Of a stretch of DNA of 64,000 nucleotides, positions 9,986 through 21,649 are shown one piece after another (within the stretch, counting starts at the first letter, position 1; the number at the start of each line of letters is the position of its first letter). The notes beneath the pieces were generated by a model. That model was not told the DNA's origin and searched no databases. It saw nothing but the letters and a program-made list of their open reading frames with translations. The position numbers were made by a program, and so were the translations under genes. Source of the stretch: Rhipidocladum racemiflorum (lineage: Eukaryota > Streptophyta > Magnoliopsida > Poales > Poaceae); contig CM070571.1 in the NCBI GenBank assembly GCA_036346355.1, forward strand, positions 48,752,293-48,816,292. Reading direction: 5' to 3'.

Positions 9986-10630
9986 ATTGGATAATCTCCA
10001 TAAGTACTGTAATTCCCTGGCAGTCGGTTTTGGCCGACCATGCATATCCTTGAATGAGGTTCCCGAGGAAGACCCTCGCGTGATTTGGCTGACTGGTTCG
10101 CCCGATCGGACTAGGCTCAATGTTCAGTCACGAGCACCCATGCTCGTGGCGTGAGCATCCATGCGCGGCCATGACCAACTACGCTCGACCTAGGCTTACT
10201 CGCGAGTGGCATGGTCGGAAGGTTGTGTCAGGCGCGTAACGTTCGGACAATGCTAATTACGTCACGATCTGGTGCCGTTACGCCCACGACGGGAACGTGG
10301 CATAAATCATGGCTTCGGTTATAGCCACGGCTAATGCAGTCAAGTGCTCGTTATTCGACTGCAGTTATATTAGATATTGTGTAATCTATAAGTACCTCCT
10401 GGAGATATTAATAGTGGGAGAGACACACGTGAGTACATACACGCATGAATACATTCCGAAACAATCAGCAATACAACACCACTGGAGTAGGGTTACTATC
10501 TCCGTAGTGAGAGGCCCGAAACAATCAGCAATACAACACCACTACAATACTTTTTGAGTATTCCATTATTCCCTCACGAGCATTCTTCGGACGTAAACCC
10601 TTCATCGAAAAAGGGGCCTGTGTTGATCCA
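9986..10630 (+). mobile_element. Fragment of an unrelated LTR
   Basis: Not part of the copia element and not similar to LTR-A or LTR-B by eye. GC-rich, with ACGCCCACGACGGGAACGTG, then TCTATAAGTACCTCC (10385-10399, a TATA-like site), then a 28-29 bp sequence repeated with a 60 bp offset (10456-10483 and 10516-10543). This layout resembles LTRs of the Tat/Ogre side of gypsy, but that is only an impression. It is cut on the right by LTR-B copy B1. The apparent reading frames here have no recognisable product. Confidence 0.45.
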
Positions 10631-11238
10631 TGTAACACCCCGAATTTGTGCTTTTATATAATTTGTTAAGTTAATTGAATTTTTGGAAATTTTGAAATTT
10701 ATTTGGATTTAATTGGAATTAAGTCCTTTATTGAATTATTTAAATATTTAAAAGTTTCATATAAAGTTTTATTGGAAATATTTTATTTTAGTCCAAAATG
10801 TCTCAAAGTATTTTTCGGAATTTTTTTAGAATTTTACTGAGCATTTTGCTATTTTTCTTGATTTATTTGAATTTCTAGAATTATTTTAAATATTAAATCG
10901 CTGAAAAACCCTAATGGGTTTCACTATTGGAACGACCCGAGTCAAACTCGAGCCCGACTCGAGTCCGACCGAGCTGGACCGTACCGAGCCGAACTCTGTT
11001 CACACGAGCCGTCAGATCGAGCTCCAACGGCTAGGATTGAGCCACGTGTATGCATGTTTTGAACCGTTGGATCGGGATCCGGTGGCTGTGCTCGTGCCTG
11101 CGTGTGCGAGTAACGGAGGCCGTTAGATCGAGCCACGTGGACGGCGTGGATCGCGCCACGTCGCCCGTCCGTGTCCGTGCCGGACTCCGCCGCCCCCTAC
11201 CGGCCCGCCCGCGGAATCTGTGCCTAACTCGACGTTCG

Positions 11239-13387
11239 TGTAACACCCTGGCATCTAGTGTGCTTGAATGTTACCAAACATAGATTAAACAACATCTAAA
11301 AACTACAAATAAAGATAAATTACAGCAAAGGAGCAAATGCTAAAACCGAAAATTTCGGCAGCATCTTCTTTGTTTTTCCATGAACCGGAGCAACAACAAA
11401 ATATCACATGATATATCATAAAGGAAATCATCCAAAGTAGCAATAATAGGTAATAATGCGGCAACTTAGTCTAGCAAAAAGAATTTAGCCACTCCATGAA
11501 CCAATACGAAGTAAAGGATGTAAGCAAGCACATGAAAAAATCATAATCCTAGTTTCGTCACACTAGATTCATGATCACAAATCCGAAAGGTAAATATTGT
11601 CTAATTGTGTGGAAATTATGTGATGTAGTGCCGCTAAGCCCTTTTCCCGCATGCCGGTGTCAAAGTACCTAAGAAAAACAACATAAACACAAGCGTGAGT
11701 TCATCACTCAGCAAGTATATTGCAATGGGTCATACATAACAATTCAATATCATCATCACTACATAACAAACTAACATCATGATTAAGTCATACTTCATAT
11801 GCAACAGCATATTCATATCTCAACCTCATTGAAATCAATTCATCATCATCATCATCATGTATGCAATACAATGCAATGCACATGTCTCCTCGACGCAAAT
11901 ACCGGTATTGCCGAGTGCACACCCGTCGGCGTGCACCCACGTCCCCCTTCCATCCCGTAGATGGAGGGTGCCTACTCCTCGCTTCCACTCACCGCGTGGG
12001 TGGATTCACGAGGTTGGTCTTACATCCATGGCGCTTCGGATTAGTCATAACTTTCTCACCGACCTTACTGGAATAGTTATGACGTTCCCATTGACCGGGC
12101 CAAGTTTCATGCCATGTAAGCAACATTTGCCATAATCATTAACCATAAACCATTGCATAGCATCTTAACATACCCTTTTTACCATATCATGGCAAACACT
12201 AAGCATGGCATGATAGCATAACATGGAAACAATTGCATCTAGTCAAGACAAGCAAATAAACCACATGCTGCCCATCCCAATACACTTGCCTTAACCTCGG
12301 GGTTACACCACCTGAACATACATACGACACACTCAAAACGTGCCCCCAAAATAGTACGCAAAAAGCTCGTCTACCCCGACTTCGTAAACTACTCCCAAAA
12401 TCAAAAAATAGAGAATCTGTCCTCCCGGGACAGCAGACTTCAGTCTAGCATAACTTTAGTTCTAGGACTCTGAATCGATTAAACGAGTACATCCTCGCGT
12501 AGCTTAGGAACTTTCCTAACTTTTTCAAAGTATTGGGAAAAGCTGATTCGGCCTCTAAAGTTGTCTAATCTACAAAACACTACGTTCTGTCCCAACTACG
12601 TCACAGATTTGAACACGCTCGTTAAATCGATCATAACTTTCAAACGGCTGGGCAGAATTGGACGTTCTTTATCTCCACTGAAAGGTATTGAAGTTACCTA
12701 CAACTTTCTCAACATGAGGCCGACCAAATTCCGAATCTAAGGTCGCGAAAACTCAAACCCTAGGTCGACTGCACAATCTGCCCGAAGCAGAGAACGTGGC
12801 AAACTCTAGTTTTCATCTAATCTACCCAATCACAGCACCACCACTTGATCCAAAAGCATACAAATACCCTCTAAAACAGCACCTAGACCAACCCCAAGGA
12901 TTCCCCTGGCCATACCTTCGCCCGACGAACGATGAACCAACGAATCTCCTCCCGGTTCACGCGATCTCCTTCCTCGCTCCAAATCCACCGGATCTTCTCG
13001 TCGCGGGGCTTCCCGAAGGATGGATCAACGGGATGGTGAGGTGGGGATATCCTCTAGGGTAGCAAGGGGGGTGGAGAGGGGAGGGGAGAGGTGGTGGCGC
13101 CTTGGGGGAGGATGAAGAGGAAGGGGAAGGGTGGAGGCGCATGGGGGGCTAGGGGGTGGCGGCTAGAGTTAGGAAAGGGAGTGGGGGGTGCACCAAGGGG
13201 TGGGGGCCAGATTTGGCTGCCCAAAAGTCCCCCCCTTGGGCCCAAACCCTTCCACCGGAGGCCCAACTCAACCCCCAAGGCCCAAAGTCCCCCGGAGAGG
13301 CCCAAACACCCGAAAATGACCCAAAATCACGCTATAAAGTCGTACCAAAATGCCAAATTATAAAATATCATATTCTAGGGTGTCACA
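11239..13387 (-). mobile_element. Solo LTR-A (copy A2), antisense, with perfect target duplication
   Basis: It runs from TGTAACACC to GGTGTCACA, 2149 bp, with no internal region. GTTCG flanks it on both sides (11234-11238 and 13388-13392), a perfect 5 bp target site duplication. This proves insertion as a unit followed by LTR-LTR recombination. It holds the LTR-A hairpin chain in inverse (about 11890-12090), GGCCCA repeats (about 13240-13320) and the GC donor at about 12288-12293 (minus strand). Its 5' end differs from A1, so it belongs to another LTR-A subgroup. Confidence 0.95.
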
Positions 13388-14752
13388 GTTCGGGCCGGTA
13401 TTTAATGCGTGGGTGCGTGCCCGAGGATGGCCTGCTGCTTGCGTACACTTTGCCCTAGCTATCGGCCGCCGAGGAACCCTAAAAAGCCCTAGATTGCTCG
13501 ACGTAGTGCTTTATGCTTTGCTTTGGGTTTGGTGAGTTTCTGCCTACGTCCGCCGTCCTCCGCCGTTTTGGTGCCCAGATTCGAGACCGTCGCGACGAGG
13601 CGCACCTGGGGGTAGCACGCACTTCGTCGGAAGACGTGTGGAACGCTGTTCGGTTGGTTGTCGTCTTCGTCTCTAGCCAAGCCAGCTCCGCCGTGCCATC
13701 GCCGACCTCGTGAACTCTGTCAGCCATTGGATCTTCATCGCTCGGCCTAGGTTGTCCACGTTACCCCGTGTGAAATCCCATGCTACGGTTTAGATCTATT
13801 AGCAATCGTTGGATCTAGATCCAACACACTAGATTAAGCCATGTAGCCACTTATTACACCGTGCTAGATTAGATCTCAGCCGTTAGATCTAGATCGTAAG
13901 GTTAGATTTAGTGCCCGTAGTAGCGCTAGATGTAATCACAGCCGTCCGATCTGCAATGCATGGTGTAGATCACGCCACGTGTCGAATGCAGGATCATGCC
14001 ACATCACCCCCAGTGACGTGGTGAATTTGATCCATCCTCAGCCGTCCGATCTAAACCGAACGGTCCAGATCAATCGCGTTAAAGCAAAACGTGCGAGATT
14101 GGATCTAATCGTGATCGTCGAATTTCAAACCAACAGCCCAGATCATGCCACGTAGCTGGGAGCCGAAGCAACGCGGTCAACGCGGTCAGCGCCCAGTTGC
14201 CGCTGACGTCACCCCCGACGTCAGCGGCTCGGCCACCCTCACGATGATGTCATCCGCGACGTCATGTTGACGTCACGGTGGGGCCCGCGTGGTAGCCGTC
14301 CCCAGCCAAGCCATGCTGACATTAGCGATGATGTCACCCGAGCTGGACCCACATGTCAGCGACACGTGCTCCCGTAGACCGGGTTCATGGTGGACCGAAC
14401 CCGAACTGTGGACCAGGTCCATGGACCGGATGACGCAAGCTTGACGCAATAAATCGATTTTTCTTTAGAAAAATAATTCGGTGGAATTCTAAATACGTGT
14501 TGACGTCATGCTGATGTCATATTTCAAATTTTTCAATAGAAAAATAAATGAATCAATTCGGTTTATTCTTTTAATTGATTTTTCAAACTTCAAATAGCTA
14601 TAACTTTTGCGTTTTAACTCCGATTGCGATGATTCTAGTTTCTAAATTTTTATAAAATTGAGATATATTTAATGGTGTATTTTATTTAATTTTTGGACAT
14701 GAGTGTTTCTCTGTTTTTATTTATTTGTTGTTTATTTATTCGATTCGCGTAG

Positions 14753-14833
14753 ACGTTCAATTGCCCGAAGGCTTCGAAGGAGAGGTTTTGACCCAGGAAC
14801 AAGTTCAAGACCAGGAATAGGACCTTTTTCAAG
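14753..14833 (+). other. Predicted internal coding exon in LTR-B copy B1 (81 nt)
   Basis: It is preceded by a T-rich stretch ending CGCGTAG and followed by TTCAAG/GCAAGTT, a GC-type donor. Read in phase it gives an acidic peptide (LPEGFEGEVLTQE) with one in-frame TAG at 14818-14820. Its length equals the copy at 36155-36235. Prediction only. Confidence 0.45.
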
Positions 14834-16014
14834 GCAAGTTATGCTTTGACCATGTTGATCCCACTTTTGAAACTATGTTTGTTTGAATTATTGCATGCTA
14901 GTTTAATTAAAATGCTTTTGAATAATTCTGGGAATAGTTATGTGACCTACTTGATTTTGCCACCTTGTCGATAATAATTGTATGCCATGAACCATTGTCA
15001 CCCTAGAACATGGAATATTAGTTGGACATTATTATTTCGCCAACATGGGTTATATAGATCATCTGTAGTATGCTTAGCCCTGCAATGTGTCAATGACATC
15101 ATTTTGGAATATTAAATGTTAATCTTGACTTAATAAGATATGGAACATGTTTATGGAAGATGTGACCTGTGTTGTTGGTGTTGATGATGGCAAGTGGTGC
15201 ATGGTAATCAACTGGGTGGTAAATTGGTTTAGACTGAGGCAAGTGGCAAGATTGTTCTAGTGGGCTAGATGTGGCACTTGGGAGGTTGCATTTGGTTTTA
15301 TTGCTTTGGTTACTTGTGAATCCTTCGGTAGTCTTGCCTCGGTCACCCTAAGGACTTAACCTTGCAAGAATTTGACTGAGTCCACCATACAGCCACAAGT
15401 CTGGAATGGGACAGACTTGGCCGAGTAAACTGTGATGCCTAGTCTTTGGTACTGTCGGGGTGGTGTGAGGCCCGGGTTCGCGAGTATGCTCACATGGCAC
15501 AAGAGGGGGGGGGGCTGAGTGTGATAACCAGTCCCTTCAGTGTTGAAACCTTAGCAGGCAGTACCGGGGCTAGAAGTAGCTTTGGAAAGGCTTTGCTACG
15601 ATCACTCGCCTTGGTGGTGTTTGATTGTATCTTGTGGGTAAAGTGTATAACCTCTACAGAGTGTACAACATATTCGAATAGCTGAGTCCACGGTATTGGA
15701 CATTGCTCGGTGATTAGAGTCAAGGGTTCGACTTTATGAAAATGAACTTGGTTTCAGATACTTGGTATGGAATGGATGAAATTTCCTTAGGTTGATAAAA
15801 TGCCTTACTTGTGAACTTGCTTATTTAAGTTATTATTATTATTGTTTTACCGCTTTTCAATCTATTACTGTTATTTATGAATGTTGCTTTACTACAAATG
15901 AAACTCTTAGCCTATCCTTTGTAATGAGCCATGCATATAGAATATTAAGCTGCATTCTGTGCATGACTTGCTGAGTGCTTTAAGTACTCACCCTTGCAAC
16001 AACACAACCATCAG

Positions 16015-16070
16015 TTGAAGAAGAATCGACGCCAGCTTTGGAGGAGTTCCAGGAGGAGCCGACGAACTAG
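16015..16070 (+). other. Predicted last coding exon in LTR-B copy B1
   Basis: It follows an acceptor ending CATCAG, with a GAGT...ACTC stem 24 nt upstream. When joined to the 81 nt exon the frame reads VEEESTPALEEFQEEPTN and then TAG. The same peptide end occurs in copies B2, B3 and B4. Confidence 0.45.
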
Positions 16071-16355
16071 GGGCGAGTCTAGTCAGTTGCCTGTGGCATA
16101 TTGGTTGGCGCCACGCGTTTCTTTATTTTTTCGCTGTAAGTTTATTATTTAAGACTGCCCTACGAGGCGTACTTTTGTAACTTGACCATAAGGTCGAGCA
16201 ACCGGTTATATTTCCCTTTCAATAAAGTACTTTACTATTTCGTTGAGTATGATTGTGGTATTTACCGATGTTGAGACTGTGTGCACTAGCGTGATCCTGG
16301 AGTAGTGCTAAATACACAGAGGGTCCGGATTTGCATATTCGGGTCCCGTCAGAGG

Positions 16356-16367
16356 TGGTATCAGATC
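16356..16367 (+). other. Primer binding site of element B1
   Basis: TGGTATCAGATC, four bases after the LTR end. It matches the initiator Met tRNA type apart from the eleventh base. Confidence 0.9.
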
Positions 16368-16560
16368 TATATTGACTGTAGGGCCTACCCTTATTTAGAA
16401 TGGTCGTAGTGAGGATAAAACTATCCAAAGTTAAAAGTTGCCAAGATAATGAATGAACTCTCGACTTATCCCCTTCTCTCTTATTCATACCCCTTGCTGA
16501 ATTCTTTTTGTCTCCACTTTGATTCAAAATGTTGCGTTCTCACGTGAGTGTCTTTGGCAG

Positions 16561-17304
16561 ATGAAGATGATCAAAAACTATGCTGAACGTCAGGGAGGTT
16601 ACGCCGCTGAGTTGTGGCGCATGATGCAGCTACTTGGAGGTTTTGACAGACCGATCTACCGGGGAACCACCATAGTGAAGGCCGGAATGGTCCAAGCATG
16701 GGACGTCAAGATCACTGTGTATGCCAGAGAGAAGACCAAGGTGAGTCATACTATCCACATCACAGCGAGGAGGTCTTCATTTGAGGCCGGGATTCAAGAG
16801 ACATTGCGTTGGGCAAAGCGGCAGATTGCTCGCACCTACTCTTCAGAGTTAGAGGGCACTGTGTTTCGTCACCATCCGCGCCGAGACATCCGCCTCGATC
16901 GGGAGTTTATAGCAGAGGAGGATGCCATGATCACTCACCTGGCGAGGTTTGTTGTCGCCCAGGAGGATGTTATCGACAAGACAGTTCAGGAGTTACAGAA
17001 GGCCCGCGATGAAGTCGAGGATGTGAGGAGGCAGCATTGAGAGGCTCGGAAGTATATTGCCCACTCTTCATGGAGGATTGATGAGTTGGAGATGGCACTG
17101 TATGGGCTAGCACCGGAGCTAGTGTTGGAGCTACACAACCCAGACCCTAAGGAGCCAGAGCAGCAGCTAGTGCTAGAGTTGGAGGAGGACGTTGCTTCAT
17201 CAACCACAGCTGTTGTTGGGCACGGAGATCGCTTCGCGCCGATGCCGTCGCACCCTCCCAAGTGTACCCCAGGTTGTTCGCATGGGGGATGGCTCGATGA
17301 GTGA
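16561..17304 (+). pseudogene. Extra ORF upstream of gag (ORF0-like) in element B1
   Basis: A coding region between PBS and gag, not known to me as a standard Gag or Pol domain. The ATG at 16561 directly follows TTTGGCAG, which looks like a 3' splice site. The product begins MKMIKNYAERQGGYAAELWR, with a conserved middle (ITVYAREKTK, ITARRSSFEAGIQE, QIARTYSSELEGTVF.HHPRRD), a predicted coiled coil (VAQEDVIDKTVQELQKARDE), an acidic Pro/Glu-rich region, and a C-terminus with VVGHGDRFAPMPSHPP. A TGA at 17038-17040 interrupts it. A related reading frame occurs at 41785-42413 on the minus strand, also directly before gag, so it belongs to family B. An extra ORF before gag has been reported for some rice gypsy elements (RIRE3/RIRE8); homology to it is untested. 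Confidence 0.75.
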
Positions 17305-17592
17305 GCATTTAGGTCTAGTAGTCGAGACTTCAGTGTTGAGTCGCGTCTTAGATTAATAAGAGTTGCCCTTTAGGCGTTAGACACCAGTGTGTTAGTTTAA
17401 TTTGGATCTTCTTGATTGCTGAGTGTGCAGTATGTGTTGCAAAGCCCATAGGCATTGTGAGCAACCATACCAAGTTATTATTGAATAATTAATAAAGTTA
17501 GATTTTGAGTTACACCTTTCACCCCGCATAAGTTCTCTACTACTTGTCTATTCTTGTTTCCTCTCGTCGCTAAACCTTGGAGCAATCAACAG

Positions 17593-18740
17593 ATGGTGAA
17601 CACTTGTGGCAACAACAGAGGAAGTGGCAGTGGTTCCCACCCTGTAGGGAACCCCAATGATGGAGCACCTGCTCCCCAGCCAGCACCACCAGTTGACATG
17701 CAGAACTTTGGAGCGTTCCTTGCTGCTCAGACCCAGTTGATGCATGCTATGATGCAACAGATGCAGCAAGTCACTGCCCAAGCCGTTGCCAATCAGGCCA
17801 ACCAAGCTAATCAGGGACAGCGGCAGAACTCCAGACTTTTAGAGTTTATGAGGACTCATCCGCCCACATTCTCGGGGAATGCCAACCCACTAGAGATAGA
17901 TGACTGGTTGAGGTTCATAGAAAGGAAGCTGCATATTACTCAGTGCATTCAGAATGAGAGAGTACTCTATGCCTCTCATCAGCTAGAAGGGACTGCAGCT
18001 GAATGGTGGGAGAACATTTGCGCTTCGCATAAGAACCCATAGGAGATCACTTGGGAGGACTTCACGACTGCTTTTCGTCAGTATCATGTGCCTGAGGGGA
18101 TCATGGATTTAAAGAAGGAGGAGTTTCGAGCTTTGAAGCAAGACAGCTAGTCAGTGGCTAATTACTTGAATAAGTTCACCCCACTTGCTCGCTACACACC
18201 TGAAGATGTAGCAACGGACAAGGCCAGACAGTCTCACTTCATGAATGGATTGAACTCAGGGCAGTAGGTGGGATTGATCACCCACACATTTCTCGATTTC
18301 CAGGAGTTGGTGAACAAAGCTCTTATCTTGGAGGACAAGTGCAAGGAGCTGGACGATAATAGGAAGTGCAGGATGGCACAGCAGGGAGCTCGCCCCGGAG
18401 CACAAAGGATGAGAGTTGCGTCCAATCAGTTCTTCAGATTTCAGCCTCAGAATGTCGCCAAGACACCGTCACCAGCATCGAGACCTGTCGGACAGAATTT
18501 TCGGACGCCAGCACAAGCTAGAATCGCACCAGCAGGAAGCCAACCAACGATAGTGAGACGTTGCTACAGCTGTAATGAGCCAGGGCACTTCGTCAACCAG
18601 TGTCCGAAGCGAGGAGGTGTGACGCCTATTCGCCTCAACCTTGGGACAACGCCTGCAAGGACACCCGCCCCAGGAGGAAACCGTGGAGCTGCTCAAGCTA
18701 GAGCTACGCCTCAGGCTACGGTTAGAGGTCGAATCAACCA
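17593..18740 (+). pseudogene. gag: Ty3/gypsy gag of element B1
   Basis: Retrotrans_gag-type Gag. The ATG at 17593 is chosen because the same start (MVNT) occurs in the minus-strand copy. It follows CAATCAACAG. Gln/Met-rich N-terminus (NFGAFLAAQTQLMHAMMQQM), then FMRTHPPTFSGNANPLEIDDWL, QLEGTAAEWWENI, FRQYHVPEGIMDLKKEEF and LVNKALILEDK. The zinc knuckle CYSCNEPGHFVNQC lies near 18562-18603. In-frame TAGs near 18042, 18148 and 18265 all stand where the sister copy has Gln. Gag forms the particle shell and binds RNA. It is clearly dead but structurally complete. Confidence 0.92.
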
Positions 18741-20598
18741 CATCACCGCTGACACAGCTCAGAACACATCAGACGTCATACTGGGTAAGTTACTGGTTAA
18801 CTCATTACCTATAACAGTTTTGTTTGATTCTGGAGCTTCTCATTCTTTTATATCTCGGATTTTTGCTGTTGAAAATGGGTTAAGAATGGTGAACCTTATA
18901 CATGTGTTGCTAGTCCAATCCCCTGGATCAGAACTCCGATCTAATGTAGGATGTTCTGGGGTAAAGTTATTAATAAATGGGGTAGTGTTCCTACTGAACC
19001 TTATTATATTTGACACCCAAACCTTAGATGTTATACTTGGAATGGATTGGTTGACCAAGCATAAGGCTGTGTTAGATTGTGGACGAAGAGTAGTATAAGT
19101 AGAAAGCCCAGATGGTAGAAGAGTTGAGTTTCAAGCAACTGCTGTTCGAGATAGATAGCTGATGGTCAATAGTGTGACGACATTCAGCATTGAAGGTGTA
19201 CCAGTGGTCAGTGAGTACCCAGATATTTTCCCTGAAGATTTACCCGGTATGTCGCCAGATAGAGACATAGAGTTTGTGATTGAATTAGTACCTGTTACAA
19301 CTCCGATAGCCAAAAGACCTTATCGGATGTCTACCGATGAGTTAGTGGAGATGAAGAAGCAGATCGAGGAGCTGTTAGAGAAAGGATTCATAAGACCCAG
19401 TTCGTCGCCGTGGGGAGCGCCGGTCCTGTTCGTCAAGACGAAGGATGGAAGTTTTCGGATGCGTATTGACTATCGTGCACTCAACGATGTGACGATAAAG
19501 AACAAGTATCCGCTACCCAGGATCGATGACTTGTTTGATCAGTTGAGAGGAGCTGGAGTTTTCTCCAAGATCGATCTGCGATCATGGTATCATCAGCTGA
19601 AGATCTGTTCGGAAGATGTACTGAAGACTGTATTTTCGTCAAGATATGGACATTACGAGTTTACAGTTATGTCATTTGGTCTGACGAATGCACCCGCATA
19701 TTTCATGAACTTGATGAATAAAGTTTTCATGGAATATCTGGATAAGTTTGTCATCGTGTTAATAGATGACATACTTGTTTACTCCAAGACAAGAGAAGAA
19801 CACGCCAAGCATCTGAGGCTAGTGCTTGAGAAGCTGTGAGAGCAACAGTTATTTGCTAAGTTTAGCAAATGTGACTTCTGGAAGAGTAAGGTGGAATTTC
19901 TTGGACATGTGATGACCGCTGAGGGAGTCATAGTTGACCAGAGCAAGGTAGAAGCAGTATTGCATTGGGAGTAGTCGAAGTCGGTGACCCAGATCCGTAG
20001 TTTCCTTGGGATGGCGGGATATTACCGCCAATTCATCGAAGGATTCTCAACGATTGCTAGACCTCTTACGCAATTGTTGAAGAAGGAGAAGAAATTTGCA
20101 TGGACGCCAGAGTGCGAGAAGAGCTTCCAAGAGTTGAAGAAGCGATTGACAACGGCGCCAGTGTTGGTTTTACCGGATGTGCACCAGAGTTTTGATATTT
20201 ATTTTGATACATCGCGCCAAGGACTTGGATGTGTGCTGATGCAGAACCGAAAGGTAGTCGCTTATGCATCAAGGCAGTTGAGGCCACATGAGGAGAATTA
20301 CCCAACGAATGATTTGGAGCTAGCTGCCGTAGTGCATGCTCTGAAGTTGTGGCGTCATTACCTTATTGGGAACAGATGTGAAGTTTATACGGACCACAAG
20401 AGTCTTATGTATATATTCACTCAATCAGACTTGAATATGAGGCAAAGGAGAAGGTTGGAATTGATCAAGGACTATAATGTCGGAATCCATTACAATCCCG
20501 GCAAGGCTAATATAGTAGCCGATGCTTTGAGTTGGAAGAGCCACACAGTGAATATGCTGATAGAAGAGAGTCAAGCCGAGTTATGTAAGGATTCTTAG
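18741..20598 (+). pseudogene. pol: Ty3/gypsy protease, reverse transcriptase and RNase H of element B1
   Basis: Protease: VLFDSGASHSFIS (about 18818-18856) and DVILGMDWL. Reverse transcriptase: FIRPSSSPWGAPVLFVKTKDGSFRMRIDYR split over 19390-19475, YPLPRIDDLFDQL, FSKIDLRSWYHQL (sister copy: SGYHQ), FGLTNAPAYF, and the catalytic LIDDILVYS (about 19755). RNase H: FDIYFDTSRQGLGCVLM, YASRQLRPHEENYPTNDLELAAVV and VADALSWKS. In-frame stops fall near 19096, 19156, 19837, 19973 and 20596. Most are TAG or TGA where the sister element has CAG/CAA or CGA/AGA. The polymerase copies element RNA to DNA and RNase H removes the RNA. Long since inactive. Confidence 0.93.
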
Positions 20599-21641
20599 AA
20601 GTTGAAGCTAGAAATGGTACCCAAAGGATTTTTAGCAGCCTTGGAAATGAAACCTACCTTAGAAGACCAGATCAGGGAAGGTCAGAAGGATGACGACAAG
20701 GTCAAGAGAATTAAGGCTAAGATGGATGAAGGCAAGGCTAAGGACTTCAAGTTGGATGAGCAAGGTACATTGTGGATTAAAGACCGCATCTGTGTGCCGA
20801 ACAAGAAGGAGCTGAAGCAGTTGATTCTGGAAGAAGCTCATGATTCCAAGTACTCAATACACCTGGGAAGTGCCAAGATGTATCAAGACCTGAAATAGTG
20901 ATTTTGGTGGCCAAGCATGAAGCATGAGGTTGCTTAGCATGTTGCTTTATGCGACATATGTCAAAGAGTCAAAGCAATGCATCAGAGGCCAGCTGGATTG
21001 TTGCAGCCATTGAAGATACCTGAATGGAAATGGAAGGAAATCGGTATGGACTTCATTACCGGTTTGCCTAAAACTCAATGTGGATACGATTCCATATGGG
21101 TCATAGTGGATCGTTTGACCAAGGTTGCTCACTTCATACCCGTGAAGACTACTTATTCAGGAGACCGCTTAACAGAGCTATATATGTCAAGGATTGTCTA
21201 TTTGCATGGAGTGCCGAAGAAGATAGTGTCGGACAGAGGCACCCAGTTTACCTCTAGATTCTGGAATAAGCTGCATGAAGCCATGGAGATTCGTTTGAAT
21301 TTCAGTACAGCTTATCATCCGCAGACGGATGGACAGACAGAAAGAGTTAATCAGATTTTGGAGGAAATGCTACGAGCTTGTGCTCTAGCATACGCTACTT
21401 CATGGGACAAGTGTTTGCCTTATGCCGAGTACATCTACAATAATAGTTACCAAGCCAGTTTGTAGATGTCACCATTTGAGGCTTTGTATGGAGTTGAACG
21501 CCATTGAATTGGAGTGAGACAGGTGCGCGCCATGTCTTTGGACCAGACATTTTTCAAGAAGCCGAAAAGCAGATTGCCATGATCCAGGAAAGGTTGAGGA
21601 TTGCACAATCAAGACAGAAGAGTTATGCTGATAATTTTGAA
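20599..21641 (+). pseudogene. pol: Ty3/gypsy integrase of element B1, 3' truncated
   Basis: Integrase with HHCC finger (HDSKYSIHLGSAKMYQDL ... CDICQRVKAMHQRPAG) and DDE core (IGMDFITGLP, KIVSDRGTQFTSRFW, TERVNQILEEML). Stops occur near 20896, 20899, 20935 and 21463. Near 21490, after FEALYG, some bases are lost and the frame changes. Similarity ends at SYADN (about 21641), so the chromodomain-like tail, polypurine tract and 3' LTR are gone. What follows is an inverted piece of LTR-B. Confidence 0.92.
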
Positions 21642-21649
21642 GCTCCTAA

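Larger units (their letters stand above)
10631..16351 (+). mobile_element. 5' LTR-B (copy B1), interrupted by a solo LTR-A
   Basis: It starts TGTAACACC at 10631 and ends GGGTCCCGTCA at 16351, four bases before a primer binding site. The end has one change from the GGGTCCCGACA seen in the other copies. Without the nested solo LTR (11239-13387 plus the 5 bp duplication) it is about 3.57 kb. Contents: AT-rich start; repeats of CCGTYNGATC with CCACGTG (10990-11160 and 13860-14160); a cluster of TGACGTCA motifs (14200-14520); a predicted 81 nt exon (14753-14833); a predicted GC-AG intron; a predicted last exon (16015-16070); and a CACTAG/CTAGTG hairpin near the 3' end. Confidence 0.88.
10631..21641 (+). 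mobile_element. Whole gypsy element B1 (5' LTR to truncated integrase)
   Basis: LTR-B, PBS, ORF0-like gene, gag, protease, RT, RNase H and integrase in the normal gypsy order. The 3' end is replaced by an inverted LTR-B piece. With about twelve in-frame stops it is an old copy. Confidence 0.9.
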
